Assembly: GCA_964611805.1 (NCBI GenBank)
Contig: CAZTBG010000023.1
Span: forward strand, 1-33,842
From: W589 sp964611805
GTDB lineage: Bacteria > Chloroflexota > Dehalococcoidia > Dehalococcoidales > Fen-1064
Direction: 5' to 3'
Length of the DNA: 33,842 nucleotides
The stretch's first letter is position 1. The number at the start of each line of letters is the position of its first letter. Positions 32,583 through 33,842 of the stretch are shown here, one piece after another. The notes beneath the pieces were generated by a model that was given only the letters and a program-made list of their open reading frames with translations, did no database searches and had not been told where the DNA came from. The position numbers and the translations under genes are program-made.

Positions 32583-33269
32583 TCAGTCTATCAGGCCCAT
32601 TTCCCTGAGCCTGAGCCACATAATTGATTTGGGGACCTCAAAGGTATCCGCCATCTTCTTTACGTCACTGACCTCCGCCCACTTCTCTCTCACATGTTTC
32701 TTGGGCATCAGAATACAGATAGCGAAGTAGTCTGCCAGCAGCTCATTAAAGGAGCCCTGATTTGCTCCTCTTTTATTGAATACGGGGAACTGGCAGCGGT
32801 TGTGGGCGATGATGTGAAAGGCCTCGTGGAATAAGGCGAGTCGACTATTGTATGGGGAGGCTGCATTGGTTATCTGTATCACCCACCCGTCCTGAAGAAA
32901 CCAGGTAGCAGCGCAGCAAGCCCTCAGGTCGAGTTGACGTACCTCAATGGGGTGCCCTTCACCGACCAGTTGAATGAGGTCGGTAGGCACTGGTATACCT
33001 GCTATATTGGCACGTCTGAGCTGCTGTTCTGCCAGCCTCTCGACGTACGGCATTACACCCACACCGCAAAGCTTTAGCCGGTCGAAGTTATCAGGATTAA
33101 ACTGACCGTCGCTGGCAATCAGCAGATTAAGCTTCTCACGGTTTGTGTCGGCGCAATATTCCTTTCTCAACTTACTGGTACAGCAGTTGAGCAAGGGGCA
33201 GTGCATGCCATTACCAGTGGCAAGGTAAGACCAGAGTTGAGCTTCCCACTTAGGAAGCTTTCTTGCCAA
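32583..33269 (-). CDS. ImmA/IrrE-type metallopeptidase
   Basis: Zinc protease of the ImmA/IrrE/PezT-neighbour class that cleaves its partner repressor. It has 228 residues from TTG 33269. The site is HEAFH (148-152) with the third ligand Glu176 in NELLADYFA (ExxxD). The N-terminal third has a Cys group (Cys24, 29, 30, 39) that could hold zinc or an iron-sulfur cluster. No ATG occurs before residue 22, although the protein-like sequence WEAQLWSYLATGNG lies upstream of it. TTG 33269 has GGAG 7 bases upstream, which makes it the best start. It overlaps the regulator gene by 20 bases. Confidence 0.85.
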   Translation of the reverse strand: MARKLPKWEAQLWSYLATGNGMHCPLLNCCTSKLRKEYCADTNREKLNLLIASDGQFNPDNFDRLKLCGVGVMPYVERLAEQQLRRANIAGIPVPTDLIQLVGEGHPIEVRQLDLRACCAATWFLQDGWVIQITNAASPYNSRLALFHEAFHIIAHNRCQFPVFNKRGANQGSFNELLADYFAICILMPKKHVREKWAEVSDVKKMADTFEVPKSIMWLRLREMGLID

Positions 33270-33627
33270 GCCTTTTCTCCCGCCGGCGCTCAATGAGGTC
33301 TTCAATCATGATGATGATGTCTTCATCAAGTAAATCGTGGTACTTGATGTTGGCGTACTCTCTGAATTCTGGCCATTCAGCAGCTGGTACAGGTTTAATC
33401 TCTGGTAGGTGACCGGCCATGGCTAGAATCTCTTCGATAGGCACGCCAGTGTAGACCGCCAGCTTACGGCAGGAGGTTGTACTGGGAGCGTCCTCACCGG
33501 TCAGCCAACGGCCGACCGTAGGATGGCTGACACCAACGTCTTTAGCTAGCTGGCTGGGCAGGCGACGCCGGCGCCTCATCAGGTCTTGTAGGAATGATAC
33601 TATCTTGGGGTCCTGTTTGTTGTTCAT
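33250..33627 (-). CDS. XRE-type helix-turn-helix regulator, partner of the ImmA-like protease
   Basis: A 125-residue DNA-binding protein. The helix-turn-helix lies at about 24-60 (RLPSQLAKDVGVSHPTVGRWL followed by a conserved LAVYTGVPIEEIL). An acidic stretch and a basic C-terminal tail (ERRREKRLGKKAS) follow. The ATG at 33627 is only 6 bases after a perfect extended -10 (TGTTATAAT), so the mRNA is probably leaderless; an in-frame TTG at 33645 would overlap the promoter. It is coupled to the metalloprotease downstream. In ICEBs1-like elements and phages such pairs control induction. Confidence 0.85.
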   Translation of the reverse strand: MNNKQDPKIVSFLQDLMRRRRRLPSQLAKDVGVSHPTVGRWLTGEDAPSTTSCRKLAVYTGVPIEEILAMAGHLPEIKPVPAAEWPEFREYANIKYHDLLDEDIIIMIEDLIERRREKRLGKKAS

Positions 33628-33633
33628 GCCAAT

Positions 33634-33642
33634 ATTATAACA
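33634..33642 (-). promoter_or_regulatory. extended -10 of a leaderless promoter
   Basis: On the minus strand TGTTATAAT: a perfect -10 at 33639-33634 with a TGn extension. The expected start point falls on or next to the ATG at 33627. A TTGAAA lies 19 bases upstream, longer than ideal. Confidence 0.6.
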
Positions 33643-33712
33643 CAAAGACCCCGTGTTTTTTCAAGTATATGTATAAGTTCAGTATATCTCTGTTTCTTGG
33701 TACAGGTTAATA

Positions 33713-33842
33713 CTATTCTGTCTCACTCTCGCCTTCTTCTGCGATAGCCGCTGCCACTGGCTGCTTACGGCAATTAAGCTCCTTCAATTCGAGCCGATAA
33801 GCGCACATGAGACATTGCTGATACCATCCGTCTATATCTCTG
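33713..33842 (-). CDS. C-terminal fragment of a gene cut by the right window edge
   Basis: An open frame enters from the right edge and ends with TAG at 33715-33713. The visible part begins RDIDGWYQQCLMCAYRLELK and ends in an acidic GESETE tail; Cys, Cys and a later Cys suggest a metal site. It reads in the same direction as, and about 85 bases before, the regulator gene. The function is unknown. Confidence 0.5.
   Translation of the reverse strand, partial: RDIDGWYQQCLMCAYRLELKELNCRKQPVAAAIAEEGESETE

Overview
The window looks like a bacterial chromosome segment of moderate to high GC, most likely from the Chloroflexota and within them the Dehalococcoidia. This is an inference from gene content. 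A division cluster mraZ-rsmH-ftsA-ftsZ carries no mur, ftsI, ftsW or mraY genes between its members. The only ribonucleotide reductase here is the B12-dependent class II enzyme. A gliding-type ABC exporter (gldA/F/G plus DUF4340) sits beside acyl-CoA genes (crotonase, MaoC pair). Many genes use GTG or TTG starts, and one or two promoters look leaderless. No tRNA, complete insertion sequence or CRISPR array was seen. The only RNA gene recognised is rnpB.

Layout. 1-4541 (+): the tail of a gene cut by the window edge, an alpha/beta hydrolase, RNase P RNA with its own promoter, a CtpA-type S41 protease, a 426-base intergenic stretch with a small inverted-repeat element, and an Eis-like GNAT acetyltransferase. 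4624-8789 (-): trmD-rplS-priA-def, an information-processing run. 9019-13066 (+): an UP-element/TTGACA promoter with MraZ boxes drives mraZ-rsmH-ftsA-ftsZ. 13096-13377: hairpins and then a textbook NrdR-controlled promoter. 13404-16543 (+): nrdR and nrdJ, overlapping by 4 bases. 16583-17557 (+): an AT-rich accessory gene that I read as a PUA/EVE-like modified-base reader fused to a NucS-like PD-(D/E)xK nuclease. 17575-25423 (-): a small zinc ribbon protein, acpS, DUF4340-gldG-gldF-gldA, a membrane-anchored parvulin, and two Opp/Dpp ATPases. 25752-26516 (+): crotonase. 26536-29520 (-): an FKBP-type isomerase whose lipoprotein signal seems frameshifted, and a Lon-family AAA protease. 29629-29810 (-): decayed remains of an ABC ATPase and permease. 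29936-30559 (+): plsY with two strong hairpins after it. 30675-32405 (-): two MaoC-fold hydratases and an alpha/beta hydrolase. 32583-33627 (-): an XRE-type regulator and an ImmA/IrrE metalloprotease, then the tail of one more gene at the right edge.

How the parts fit. Housekeeping blocks (division, dNTP synthesis, translation and replication restart, phospholipid synthesis by AcpS and PlsY) are broken up by accessory genes. The best candidates for something little described are the EVE-like/NucS-like nuclease, which would act as a stand-alone modification-dependent restriction factor, and the HTH-ImmA pair at the right edge, which resembles the control module of mobile elements. Two promoters show their regulation directly in the sequence: mraZ (GTGGGG boxes in 10-base steps) and nrdR (a NrdR box filling the -35/-10 spacer).
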